In this document: piece after piece, positions 36,179 through 48,604 of the stretch
Numbering within the stretch: position 1 is the first letter of the stretch
Layout of the letters: every line of letters begins with the position of its first letter
Source of the DNA: Polytrichum commune
Lineage: Eukaryota; Streptophyta; Polytrichopsida; Polytrichales; Polytrichaceae
Direction of reading: 5' to 3'
Length of the DNA: 60,000 nucleotides
NCBI GenBank assembly: GCA_950295325.1
Contig: OX485808.1
Location: 43,918,527 to 43,978,526, forward strand
Made by a program: the position numbers and the translations under genes
Notes under the pieces: model-generated
Database searches by the model: none
Told to the model about the DNA's origin: nothing
Seen by the model: the letters and a program-made list of their open reading frames with translations, nothing else

Positions 36179-37034
36179 GGAACTCTAATGCACAACAAAA
36201 TTAAAAAGTCACGAGGAATACTTGGAGGAATTTGACCTTTTGATGAGCTACAATTTGTCTCTTAAGCCTTAAAGGTCCAACATGGCCATTATGGACATGA
36301 AGACATTGTATGAGTTGAATGTGTTCCATGTGTTTGATTTCAAGTCATTAGTTGGGATGTACCATATACATATACAGTTTAATTTGCGGTGGCCAACTAG
36401 GGGGAGGATTAAGAGGAATCATTCTTTGTGTATCATATCCATAGAGTGGAGGTGAACTCTACTCTAAGTAGAGAGGTGAATACTTAGTGGACAAGCATTT
36501 TGATGTGGATGTTGAAATATAGTATCCTTGATAGTGGAGCGGAAGTGTTAGTATTTTGGCATATGAAAAAATAGACCACCTAGTTGATCCTTAAATCAAT
36601 TGAAGTCCTTTAACCTTGAATGAATCTCTTGAGGTATAACGACGTCTGTAAGGGCAACGTAGGCATGGTCATAGCATTTCCAAGCACATTTGTATGTTTC
36701 TCTAGCCACGTGTTTGATTGATAAAATATTCATGGTGTTTCCTCTAAAGGGTCTACTATTAAAATATTTCCCAACATACATGTTGATCATATAAAAAGTG
36801 ACCACACCTAAAAGCCCTTAAAAACAAATATGAATGATAGTTGATTAGGAGCATGCTCAAATGAGGAATTGGTCATGAGTATGAGATTTAGTAAGTTGGT
36901 AGTGGTGCAAGAGGGGTGGGGGTGGAATTGTCATTCCATTAGACACGAGGTGCAATAAAGGTCTCATTCAAAATATCAAAGTGAAAATTCTTAAATTTTT
37001 GAAAAAGTTAGGCCATCAAAGTTAGACACTTTCT
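36179..37034. other. Gene-free stretch upstream of the transposase remnant
   Basis: May include the unrecognisable 5' part of the pogo-type element. No motif I can support. Confidence 0.3.
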
Positions 37035-38045
37035 GCAAGGAAAAGTTTGTGGGTGCAAAATTCAAAAGGACCATCCTACTCTTGCTCTTGCTATAAACAT
37101 GACATGCACAGATAAGTTGAGATTTATGATTATGTACAAATCTCTATGCCCAAGATGCTTTGGAAGGTGGTTGCCAACATATAATATGTGGTGATTTGCA
37201 AATATGTATTTGAGAGTTGAATGATGAGCCTCAATGTACATTTTAAATCTCCAGAGTGGAAGGTACTTTTAATTATGAACAATTATGCTACTCATTCCCT
37301 TAAGTATGTTGATAGGAGCGAACTATTTGGTTTTTCCACCTTGTTGTTGAGCAATATTATTATTGCTTTCTAACTACCTAATGTTACAAGTCTGGTACAA
37401 CCTTTGGATCAGGGAATAATATTCAATATAAGAAGAAGAATTTGGAATGGGTTCTTTCTTAGTTTGATTCTTCTACTACTCACCATGACTTAAAGAAAGT
37501 AATGCCTAATGTGAGGTAGGCTATTATGTGGTGCTCTCAAGTGTGGAGAAAGATGAATCCCCTAACCATACAAAATAGTTGGAGAATGTCCAAGATTTTA
37601 GTTGCAGATCAGAGTACCAATTTTGCCATGGATAATGAATGTGAAAAATCGAGAATGAAAGGAGCAACAAATGAATTGGCAAGTCTCGTTTCCTCTATGA
37701 ATCTTGAAAATGAAGAAATGCTTATTAAAGAATATGTGCAATTGGTAGGAGAGGAAATTGTTGATGTAGAGTACATCATGGTTGAGTTGGTGGATTTGGC
37801 ATGGGGTAGAGAAATCCATTTAGGTTTAGATTTGAATGAAGAGCCAATGGAGGGCAATAGTGTGGATCATCAACCAACACCAATAGTCAAGCTTTTTTAA
37901 GCCCGTGAATGCGTCCACTTACGTTGGAACATCCTTCGGAGTTTTTGGTTGTAGATGTGATGAACATGCAATCTGTTGTGGACAAATTAAACAAGATGTC
38001 AGGTTTCAATATCAACAACATCATCAGTAGACAATAGTTTCTTAC
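37035..38045 (+). pseudogene. Pogo/Jerky-type DDE transposase, C-terminal remnant
   Basis: Transposase-like blocks appear in order across changing frames: TLALAINMTCTDKLRF, then CPRCFGRWLPTYN, then SLNVHFKSPEWKVLLIMNNY, then LPNVTSLVQPLDQGIIFNIR, then QNSWRMSKILVADQST, then ECEKSRMKGATNELASL, then HPSEFLVVDVMNMQ near the end. The LPN-TSL-QPLDQGI block is typical of Tc1/mariner-pogo (Jerky-type) transposases, which cut and paste DNA. The second catalytic aspartate, expected in LLIMDN, is asparagine here (codon at 37278). There are several frameshifts and stops. The longest open part is 37526-37900. Inactive. The N-terminal DNA-binding part was not found. Confidence 0.8.
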
Positions 38046-39764
38046 TTTCGTAGTATGATATATGGTGAAGACATCATCATGGGACTAATCGTTTTTAACA
38101 ACATATATGTGTGACGTTGTGAGCATATTTCTTTGATAAAAATGTGATTTCATACTTATGTATCTTCATTGTGTATAAAAAAAACATTTTACATTGAAAA
38201 AGACCATTTTCTTGAAAAACCTCGATAGTGCGACATTTGAGGCTAAAATGTCATATTATGCACAATATGTCATTTGGATAATACATCATTTTCTTGCATG
38301 ACCAAATGTGTCATATTAAAGGGGAAGAACAATATGCAAATAGTAAAGTACTTTATTGTCTTTCTGGTCAACGTCCTCATCCATGTGAATCATCATTGTG
38401 GTACATTATCTCACCCCATATGCATATCATGGTCTGTTAAATTTAATTTTATAACCTGAGCAATACTCACCAATTGTTGATGGTTTTCCATCTTCTAGCC
38501 AGGTTTCAAGCTCGAACTCATGTTGTGTGCACTTGCTTACACGGAGATATCTATGGCTTTCAGTTGCTAGAACACTTCAAGCTTGCAAGGAATTGGAATA
38601 ATTTATGAAATCTCAAGCAACTTGATCATTTGTGTTGTAAGTGTACAATCTTTGAGATATGAGCTGTCAAGAGTGGCTCCGTTGCATTGGAGATCGGTCG
38701 AGAGCTCATTGGCAATGTGTGAAGTGAGTATAACATTTTATTACATGCAAGTTTGGATATTGAATTGTGTGCCACTTTAAAAACATTCAAATGTGAAATT
38801 CAGCATTAGCAAAAGCCTATTTATTAGAACCAAATAATGCTTTCACTACACTAAATATATCAGTTAGTGAGTGTCCCGGGCACGCAACTCCCGTATTATA
38901 TGGCCCTAAGTATAATCATTTATATTGCATCTTAGTCCAATCTCGAGTGATATAATTTTTTTTAATTTAGGAAATTCTTGTAGCCTTTCTTCTAACAAGG
39001 AATCCAAAAATGTAATTATATATAGTAAATGAATATTCCTTGAAGCATATAATTGCATTAAAAACCTATTCATATGAGTCTTTCAATACATGCATCATAG
39101 GCCAAATTCTCCAACTTTTGTTTTTTTTAATATTTTTTATTATAAATAAAACATTGTGAATGAACTTTAATTTAATTGGAGGCAACTACTTGGGTGAATC
39201 TTTTAAAATTATACATAGGCAACTTATTGGTCTAACTATTAGGATAGAAGATTGTTGATTTGTGTTAGGATATGGTTGAGGTATGTATTTTTTCAGACTG
39301 TATAGATCATATGGTACCTTGGGTATTCAAAGGTAACATGGGGGTATCTTAGAGTATCATTAGGGTATCCCAAGGATATGGATTAAGATTTTTTGGGGCC
39401 ACAATATCGTTTTTGTCTCATTTTTTTCTTGTTTCATTTTTCTCAATGTTTATTTTTTATTTTTCTTTGAACCATCGAATTTGTTATTTTGAAATCATGA
39501 ATCCTTGGTTTGTTAAGGGTTAAAATCCACCCCATAGCTATAGTGATTGACATTATTTGAATTATATGAAAGACATATGCAAGGGCATATCTTAATATCT
39601 TGAGGGTTTGAAGGAAGGGGGCCTATGAATTTCTAAAATCTATGTGTTTTTTTATTATACAAATGTGGTGGTTCTACTACTGTGCTGCATTTTGGTGATC
39701 CTTTGGAAATCATTTGAAATTCCTAGAGTGCAAGCGTCTCATAAGCTGCAATAGAGATGGTTGA
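38046..39764. other. Gene-free AT-rich stretch
   Basis: Many T-runs and stops. No supported feature. Confidence 0.4.
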
Positions 39765-42700
39765 TTGTTGTTTGACCCTTCAGATGAAAATCCCTTGCTT
39801 TGTGATTGTTGCACTTGTCATAGAAGCTTTCACTGTCCAATTTACGATATAATTATAGAAAGTGGTGCTTGTATAAAGAGATTCAATGATGGGATTAATG
39901 ATTGTCAATCGTTTTATCATAATAGGGCCAATGCCTATAAATGCGGTGCATATGGGTGCTACAAATTATTACATAAGCCTCTATTATCACCATCATGTTC
40001 ACATATAATTATGCAAAATTTAGTTGTCAACACCGATCCCTTATCGTAGGGTGTTATTATGTTGATTGATCATAACAATGAATAATTGAAAGATACTCTA
40101 ACTAAGAGGTCGAAATTAAGTGATGTTGTATCCAATGTCAATGTTACTCCACTTTTTTCTGTCAAGATTAAATTGAAGTTTCTTCAAGGTAAAACTAGCT
40201 CTGAGAATATAAGCATGAATATTTCTGATAGCTTGGATATTGATATGATTATCATATCTTAGATGCTATAGAAGAATTAATAAATATTAATAATAAAAAA
40301 TCATGAATGTGACTTTGGTAGGTTTGTTCTATGCCTTTATAAAGATGTGAAGAACTGTTTGTCAACTTGGATCATTTGGTATGATCTATGTCATAAAAAG
40401 ATGTGCATAAATCTAAAGAAATCATTTAACTTGTCTAACTTTGAGATACATCTTCAATCCAAATTATCTATCAAACGTGGAGTCCCTAGCAAAAGGAGAT
40501 CAAATCACGAACAATTAAGTATTTTCCATCATTTATCTCCAACCCTATTGATATTCCACATGATGTACTATTGACTTATATAAAAGATAATATTTATCAT
40601 GAGTTCTACAACAACTTATTAGATATCAATAATGAGGTGATAGACTGTAGTTTGGTACTAAATGATCTTCATGTTGGTGTTTTGTGGTATATATCTCCAT
40701 CTGCATGATTCACATCATATAAAAAAATATGATAAAATTCTTTATGTTAAAAGAACTTCTAAGCATATTTATTGTTCATTTATGTTTTGTAATATGTGTC
40801 ATTTGATCCCAACACTAGCTCAAGTAAAAAATAAACTTGGCGTTTAAGTGACATGATTGTTCTTAGAGGAGAACGATCTATGTAATTAGATATTCATCTC
40901 GAATATCTTCAACAAGAAAAATTGATCACCTCAGCAAGAGTATGAGAGAGGAAAGTTGATGCATGTAGTGATTAAGTTTTAATGTTCGGTTTGACCTTGA
41001 CTAGAGCAACAACCTTAAGTATAAATTGAAGACACATTGATTGAAGGCTTATTTTTTGAAATAACATAATTATTTAGAAAGGTGTAGATTTTTGGAAATA
41101 AAAGTCTAATTTATATAATTTTTTGTTTGACAATGCTTCCAATTTGCTATTCATTATAAGAATGATAGGAATGGTCATGGAAAAATGTACAACCTAAATA
41201 TTATGAAATTACTTGAGGTAGTCCACAATTTTGATAGGACTCTTACAAAAAATTGTATTTTTCCTCCAATTTGTTAAAGTTAGTTATGAACACCAACCAA
41301 AATATATATAAAAGTAAAGGGTCCTTGTACACAGTTCGATTGAATGAAAAAACATTCATTCACTGGTTATCAATACTAACGAAGTGCAAAGCCAAACTTG
41401 ATATTTAAGGTCTTAATCCCTTTGAATGCTCTAAAGATGTAACCACATATATTTTGTGAAACGAAAGCTTTTCTTGAGATTACTCATAAATGTTGATTTA
41501 ATCCTAAACCATCAACTGCTAGCTTTGAGTTAATTAAAAATATTTTTTCAAGCATGAAGGTTGATAACATATATAGTGTATTAGTACCAAATGCATTGGT
41601 GAAAAAAAAAAGCTTAAATTGATCTATGAAATATTAACCAAGTGTAATAAATTTGATGCTATCTATATTAAGTTGCAATGGATACGTATCGCAACTTTAT
41701 ACAAAAAAACATATAGAGGTGACTGTTAGTCCTCTTTAAGTAACATGCAAATGATAATGATTAAAAAAAGAAAATACTCATGTTATAGAGTATTTACAAA
41801 GGCACATTTGGACTTAATGAAGATGGTCATTTGATAAAATTAAAGGTTGTTGATGGACATCCATTGATCATGGTACAAGACCCCATACACATGGGTATGA
41901 AACTTTTAAATATTTTGTTGAGACTTCGGAAGACAATATTTTAAAGATATTTTTTGGTTTACAAAAATCATTTATAATTTATATTGGAATTATTTACTAA
42001 AGATGAACATGGTTTGTTGGATAAAATATAAATGTGAAAGACAAACAAAATGATTTTACTATACAATGTATTTCATTTCCTCAAGTTAAAATATGTTTGG
42101 AGAAATTATATGCCAGAGTAGTTATAAATGGGGTCTTGAAGAAAAAATGTGCGTTGAATACAATCATTCACTTAGAAGTATTATGAGCATTCCTAGATAT
42201 TTTCTATAAACGTGAAATAATATATAAGAGGGTTATGCTTGTATCATTTGTTATGCATATGCTTTACTATGGGACGGAGTATATTTTCCAGAAAACACAT
42301 GGTCATACCATTGGGAGTAATTGAATAAGTAGTGAGACTCGCACCGATTGCCACATAGCTTGTCATACTGCTGTTAATTAGTGAGAATGATGAAAAATAA
42401 CTCTCCCCATTTGCCATGCTTGTTAAATAACATTGGTTTGAATTGTTGTGAGGATTATTTTTCCCTTATTGGGACCAAATGAAGAACAAACATATGTTTT
42501 TTCTTAGAAAAACTATAGAAAGATGTTCTCACCCTCTCTTTTCTTATTGAACAATTTAATTTTTGAAAGGACCAATTTCTATTTCTTTGTTATGGAACTT
42601 ATGTTGAGGTAATTGCACATGTTTATGACATTCGATCTGATGCAAATACTTAAGATTATGTGATTGATTTGTATGTTGATTATGCCGCTGGCTTAGCCTT
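39765..42700 (+). pseudogene. Decayed transposon-like coding stretch, family unknown
   Basis: Very AT-rich. Short plus-strand frames with protein-like composition follow one another. There is a Cys-rich block (CDCCTCHRSFHCP) at about 39800, then KNCLSTWIIWYDLCHKKMC at about 40347, IPHDVLLTYIKDNIYHEFYN at about 40551, and FNEDGHLIKLK-like sequence followed by VDGHPLIMVQDPIHMGMKLL at 41808-41942. Further on are NDFTIQCISFPQVKICLEKL at about 42051 and LNNIGLNCCEDYFSLIGTK at about 42423. Stops and frame changes break them all. The QD-H-KL and CCEDYFS motifs remind me of eukaryotic transposon proteins, but I cannot name the family. No termini found. Confidence 0.4.
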
Positions 42701-45179
42701 TCCAAGTGGACTTAGGATCCAAACAATTCAAAATGCTTGGATTACATGTTACTTTTATATGAGATTTTTAGGTTAAAATGTTTCAAAATCTACATAGGAC
42801 ATATAGGCTATGGGTTCGTGTTGCTAGTTTACATCATGACCCATCTTTTGTGTGGGGATAAGTAATGATTGCTTTACATTATGTCCCAAATTCCACTTTG
42901 CAAAGTCCCACCTAGAGGTGAAAGTGCCAACTTCATGGGCCTTAGAAGTGAATAAAAATAGAGCAGAAGTGCAATTTATGGCACTTGGGGTGCCATACGT
43001 GAAGGGCAAAGTCCCAAGGCTCATGCATTTTGCCAAGTCAGAAGCCTACACTTATTTACTTATTCACTTAACCACTTGAAATCTTAGAGTTTACGTTTTT
43101 TTTAATCAAAGATTCTTTGGCATGGCTATGGGAAGAAAACACATTCTTGCTCTCTTCGTGGTTGTGAAACATATCCTCCTTGGCATATTATTGCCATAAG
43201 TGCTTGTTCATCAACAAAGTGTGAAGATGATGTCTTTTTAATTGTTGTAGGTTGTAGAATAAGCAAAGCAAGAGTAATATGACAATTTCCAAGAATAAGT
43301 GGACTCGAGTACCATTTGCTTTAGGGTGCATACTTAGATGATATGTTTTAAATGCGTGTGAGGGTGAGTCTATCAATATTGAATTGTACATTCTAAGATG
43401 TGTCATAGAAGTACGACATTAAACACCTCCAACCATAGATCCATGAAGTCCAATAGTTAACAAAATGGGCCCACATGGACCTCAACCTCTCCACATGCAC
43501 CATCACAAGCTCCCCCACCAAATCAAAACTCAAAACCAAATATCTTTAAAGCGTACATCCAAGCCCAGAGCATAACCTACAACAACTAAGAAAAACTCCT
43601 AATGACCTCCCCGTTGAGGCTCAAACAACAAATAAAATACTAAACATTGTGTTTAAACCATGCATCACCTACGCATACTACGTGGTCCTCTCTCTAAACC
43701 AAACATTCAATAAACTAAACAAAGTTCTTAACAACCTAGCCAAAGAAATTTGTAACATGCGTAACATGATAGCAAACATCTCACCCACCTCTTCACTAAA
43801 GACTTGGGGATCATAATACAAACACCATGTAGAAAATAAATCACATGTTACTCCAAATACCACAACCACCATTAGATAGACAAATGGAGAGCGCGATCCA
43901 TCAAACAACTATACATGTGCCAATGGCAAACCCCACATGGAGACACCCTCAAATGGAGACAAAAGCAAACCTATATAACTATGACAACATCATGTTAGAC
44001 CACAATCTACTCTTACCCAATAACCACAATAACAAGAACTATATATTACAAAATTTCAAAGCATATTAAAAATGCCTTAACCTTTTCCAATTTCGAGATA
44101 CTTGCTTCATGAGCCCACCACTCCACATCACTAACCTTACACTAAAAATCCAAGAATGAAATTTAAATAGAGAGATCCTCACAAACAAACTCATAATACA
44201 AATCCACAACATAAAAACTCCATACTTGTCTAAAATAGAAACTATATATGTTGCCACAAATCACCATAGAAAGACTACAATGACTATGGGATGGATTCTC
44301 CAATAACAATCTACCACAACTTACCAAATTCCTACAACCCCCACCCAAGACTTCAACACCAAATTCCTTTGGCTTGCCCAACTATGCATATCAGTCATGC
44401 CAAAGAAAATAACTAAATACCATAAAAATGGCCAATCAACACCATGCACTACACCCTTCAATTATAACATTTCTCATAGAATCCTTCGCACAACACACTC
44501 TTAGTACTTGACTCTCATGCCCACTAACATGAGGGAACACAAATTCGAACACTACAACTCTCTACACACCACGGACATAATTTTTTGATCCATAGAATGC
44601 GCCAAATCATCGAAATGACTAGCCTACCCAACAGACCACACCATAACCGTGGAAGCAATACATTGGACAATAATGGTAGCCAAAGAAGTTGCCAACACAA
44701 TCACCATCCTCATAGTCAACCATAAAGAAAGGTGCGCACAACAACTCCACCTAAACCAACACCTAGTCATCGTAAGCCCTCACTCCTTCATATATGACCC
44801 AACATTAGAATGGCATAAATACTACCAACAATCAAAACCCTCCATCACCTCCATACGCTGCATCCCTAACCAACAAAATACCCCATGCCCCACATGAACC
44901 ACACCCAATCTAACGCATTGTAAATGAAGCCTACAACATTCACATAGGAAGATTCTTAGTCAAACCAACACTGACAAAACACAACATCGTGTATTCAAAC
45001 ATCTAAAAAAGCATCCCTAGAGTTTACCCCCTACAAGACCAACAACAAGCCATACCAAACAAATATCACCATATACACCCATTAAAATACAACCCACAAC
45101 AATGTATTTAAACAAATGGCTATTTTAATCCCCCCACAAAAAGTTAGAAGAAAACATGGAAAAAAACATATATTTTCCT
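42701..45179. other. Gene-free stretch, strongly G-poor on the plus strand from 43.4 kb
   Basis: From about 43400 the plus strand is rich in A and C and has few G. This strand asymmetry runs to about 45500, through the LRR fragment. Short frames on both strands show no motif I recognise. Confidence 0.4.
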
Positions 45180-45515
45180 CAAAAACTTGCATCCATTAAA
45201 CGCTAATTCCTCCAAGCCCTAAGAGTGCATATTCGAGAAGGAAACTCCTCCAGGGCCACACAATCCCACATGTGCAATATCTTCAAACCAGTCAACCCTC
45301 CCAACCCTTATAGTATTTTCCTCATAGATTTGCATTCATTGAATCCTAATTCCTCCAAGCTTTGAAAGTGCATATTCCCGAAGCAAACTCTTCTAACGCC
45401 TCACAATCCCACATGTGCAATATTTGCAACAAAATCAATCCCCAATCCTTCTGGTATTTTCCTCAAACATTAATATCCCTTAAATGATAATTCCTCCAAA
45501 GCCTTGAGGATGCAT
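45180..45515 (-). pseudogene. Fragment of NLR leucine-rich repeats
   Basis: On the minus strand this reads as two to three units of the same 144-bp LRR module found in the NLR at 48.1-50.6 kb, for example LTGLKILHMWDCVALEEFPS then RICTLRA. A one-base loss near the ALEEL segment (plus position about 45215) breaks the frame, and other stops follow. The copy is more diverged than the units in the intact array. It has no kinase or NBS part nearby, so it is a detached relic of a related gene or of the array itself. Confidence 0.8.
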
Positions 45516-47070
45516 TGTAGATAGGATTTTGGATTGGGTTCCGATCAACAAAACCACACAAAGAAGCCTGAATAAGTGTCAGATTGAACTCTAGGTGTCA
45601 CAATTAGGTTACTTGATAGGTCATGACTTTAGAATGAATTTGGAATACCAAACCTAGGTAGGACCTTGTTTGATGTGAATTTTATGAAATTAAGAGATAA
45701 AGGAGGGAATTACTAGGGCCACTCAGTGTAGTACATGCAATTGCGCGGTCTCTCCCTTACAGCCAACCCTAGTCCAATGTTCAGGACTCACTATACCATG
45801 GGTTTGTTTCCAATGTAGTGAAAAATCTTTGTAAGTAACTAGTAATCCACATTTCATGAGGGCTGAGTGCGCCCCATTTTGACCAATTGATTAATTGATA
45901 ATCTCCCCTTAATTAATTGATAATTTAGTGTATGTGGAAATACGGTAGAGCAACCCCGCGGGTTATATGCATTCATTTAATTTAGTGTTGATTTAATGAA
46001 GCAAAGGGACCATTGTCCTTACCCGGACCAACTGAAGGACTTCTTCCCCCTCTAAGACTTTGGAACCATAGGCCAAAACACATTAGTCTATATGATTACG
46101 CCATGGTTCGCTTAGATGCCCTCTTGGGGTGACTCTATTACACTTCAAGCGTTCCTTTAGTTAACATGAGTTCATTTATCAACTAAGAAATGTCCATTGC
46201 ACTAAGATAAATTCAGTCCTTTTATGACATATTTTGACCTAATTACAGAGGTAATAAATCATGCCAAATTTTAGTGAAACCAAATGTAAGATGTTAGTGC
46301 CACTTACCTGGCTTTCCATCACATGGGGGCATGTTAACTACATCCAAGAGCAACAACAAACAACAATCTATCACTCACCTCAGCTCTTCAGAGGTCAATG
46401 GTCAAGTGTACTCAACAATTGGCATCCTCGACTTCTATTTCAAAGAGGAATGAGAGGTAAGCCCCTTTTGATTATGGGACAATCCCGTCACTTCCTCATA
46501 CTATGGATTTCTCACCTCGACCATAGCGTGCGACATTTGAGGTTCACACTTTTTGATATCAGACAATTGTCCTACTCACTGTCATTTGTGTGAAGTCCCA
46601 CATTCAGTAAATAAGATTATTGACAACAATTTCTTCGGGACCATTTAACACTTGGTTTGAACTTCACAACTTGAGGACTAATTGTAGATTAAATTCCTCA
46701 TGTCATTCACAACCAAACCTTGAATGGGCTGATGCTATTCCCATTTCGGGAAGCATACGATTGAATGAATCACTTTATTCATTCAATATTCCAGGGCTAC
46801 GGTCAAAAACAATTATGACTCTGAGTCCTTCTCTCAAACTAGCTTCGCACCCTTACAATCTCGAACTCATGCACAGACAATGGTCTTTAGCAATTCGATT
46901 GGTGGTGATTCGGCCATTCTCACATAGACATTGTGACCGACGACAACACAATTCAAGAACTAATTCATTTAACTCGCTTTCTGCCCCAGATGCCAAGGCA
47001 ATGGCGTGCATAAATTTACGAAGTTAACTTTCACAGCTAGCTCTAATTTCAGGAAGGCAGTGGCTCCGGG
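45516..47070. other. Gene-free stretch with two unrecognised open frames
   Basis: Two plus-strand frames, 46261-46593 and 46620-47027, are relatively long for this region and similar in base use. They share no motif I know. They may be part of a decayed element, or open by chance. Confidence 0.3.
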
Positions 47071-47265
47071 GCATTGTATGGGGAGAATTGACAGCTAGTT
47101 ACAGATGAACCGGTTGAGGTTCAAGACTTCAGCAGGATTACCAATCATTTTAGAGGAATCTGTAAAATATACCTCAAATGAATGAAAGCAAAACCGGAAG
47201 ATGTCAACATGTAACCTGTTGGATTTAGAATCACTAGGATGCCCAAAAGACTTCCCAGGCACTGC
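47071..47265 (+). mobile_element. MITE copy 3
   Basis: Same family as 563-768. The left end is GCATTGTATGGGGAGA and the right end ACTTCCCAGGCACTGC. They form imperfect inverted ends of about 15 bp. Internal GATGAACCGGTTGAGGTTCA and ACATGTAACC blocks are conserved. No coding capacity. Confidence 0.7.
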
Positions 47266-48127
47266 TCCTGAGTTACGGGCTTCACATCCCCTCACTTTCC
47301 TACAAGGATCTTTACTGTCTCACCTCTACGCCACTGCACTAAGATTATTCTCTTTCTTCAGACTCTTTTTTCCACTCCACTTGTGATTCAGAAGGTCGGA
47401 TCTGTTAACTCCAGACTCCTTGCAGACGGCAATACCAAACAAATCTTCAACCACATGATATAATTTCTTCTCAAAAATCAGCGCCTTAATCTCTCATGTG
47501 CATCACTTGATCACATTCAAACAGAGAAAATGGTCCATTCCAGGACTTCACATCCAACTTATTGTATCCAAAAAGCCTTCAGATATAAACACCAACATGG
47601 CAATTTCATTCTCTTCCCGATTATTCAGATAATTGACTTAACAAACACTTGAAGCCAATGGTCACAACCAACACAAATTTATCAAAAGGCAATTTCATCG
47701 AAACAAAAAGGGCTTCACAGCCAGAGAGTGGATTAGCCTATGGTGTTGGCAAGTTTACAATTGAAAATATTTCTCTCTCTTCCCTAGCTTTTGTGTATAT
47801 CAAGTCGTTCTCTCTTCCTCTGACTATGGCCTACCACAATTATATCTCGAAGCAAGGTGAGAGGCTTAGCTATCATAAGGTGTGTGTGTGTCCATAGCCC
47901 AACTTAGGATTGATTTTCTAATTTTCCCACATGTCTAATGTATATCACTAATGTCTTTCTAACTTTTGAATATGGTTAGAACCTTTGATGTAGTAATTAC
48001 TAACTAGTTGTTTGACTAATTAATGTTTAATTTCACAATTCTTCATGATATCAAAGTCCTAGATAAAAATTCTAACTCAAAAATCATCTGAAAGTAGGAA
48101 TTGATGTCATCTATCCAAGAAAGTGGT
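47266..48127. other. Region downstream of the NLR array
   Basis: Non-coding sequence that would hold the 3' untranslated region and terminator of the NLR gene, whose transcript runs leftward. No polyadenylation signal was chosen. Confidence 0.3.
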
Positions 48128-48604
48128 TTACATGCATATTCCAAAAGAAAACTTGTTCAGGGCCTCGCAATCCCACATGTACAATTCCTTCAAACAAGTC
48201 AAACCCCCCAACCCTTCCAGTATTTTTCTCAAAGATTTGCACCCTTTGAATGTTAATTCCTCCAAAGCCTTGAGAGTGCATATTCTGGAAGGGAACTCCT
48301 TTAGGGCCTCGCAATCCCACATCTGTAATTTTTCCAAACATGTCAACCCCCAAAACCCTTCCAGTAATTTCCTCAAAGACTTGCATCCATAAAATGATAA
48401 TTCCACCAAAGCCTTGAGAGTGCATGTTCTAGAAGGGAATTCCTTCAAAGCCTTACAATCCCACATGTGCAATTTTTCCAAACAAGTCAACCCCCCCAAC
48501 CCCTCCGGTATTTTCCTCAAAGATTTGAATTCATAGAACGATAAAGCCTCCAAAACCTTGAGAGTGCATATTCTGGAAGGGAACTCCTCCAAGGCCTTAC
48601 AATC
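48128..48604 (-). pseudogene. LRR units beyond the premature stop
   Basis: In the same frame as the NLR, immediately after its TAA, the sequence continues DCKALEEFPSRICTLKVLEA and gives three more full units, then ends in NKFSFGICM and a stop. In other units the codon at the stop position is TGG (W), TGT (C) or TCA (S, as in RMSDCEA), so one change from TCA to TAA explains it. These units are lost from the predicted protein. Confidence 0.8.

Noticed and set aside
39765-42700. Inserted large-DNA-virus sequence, suggested by the AT-rich coding ruins
   Set aside because: No hallmark viral gene is visible. The motifs fit a decayed transposon better.
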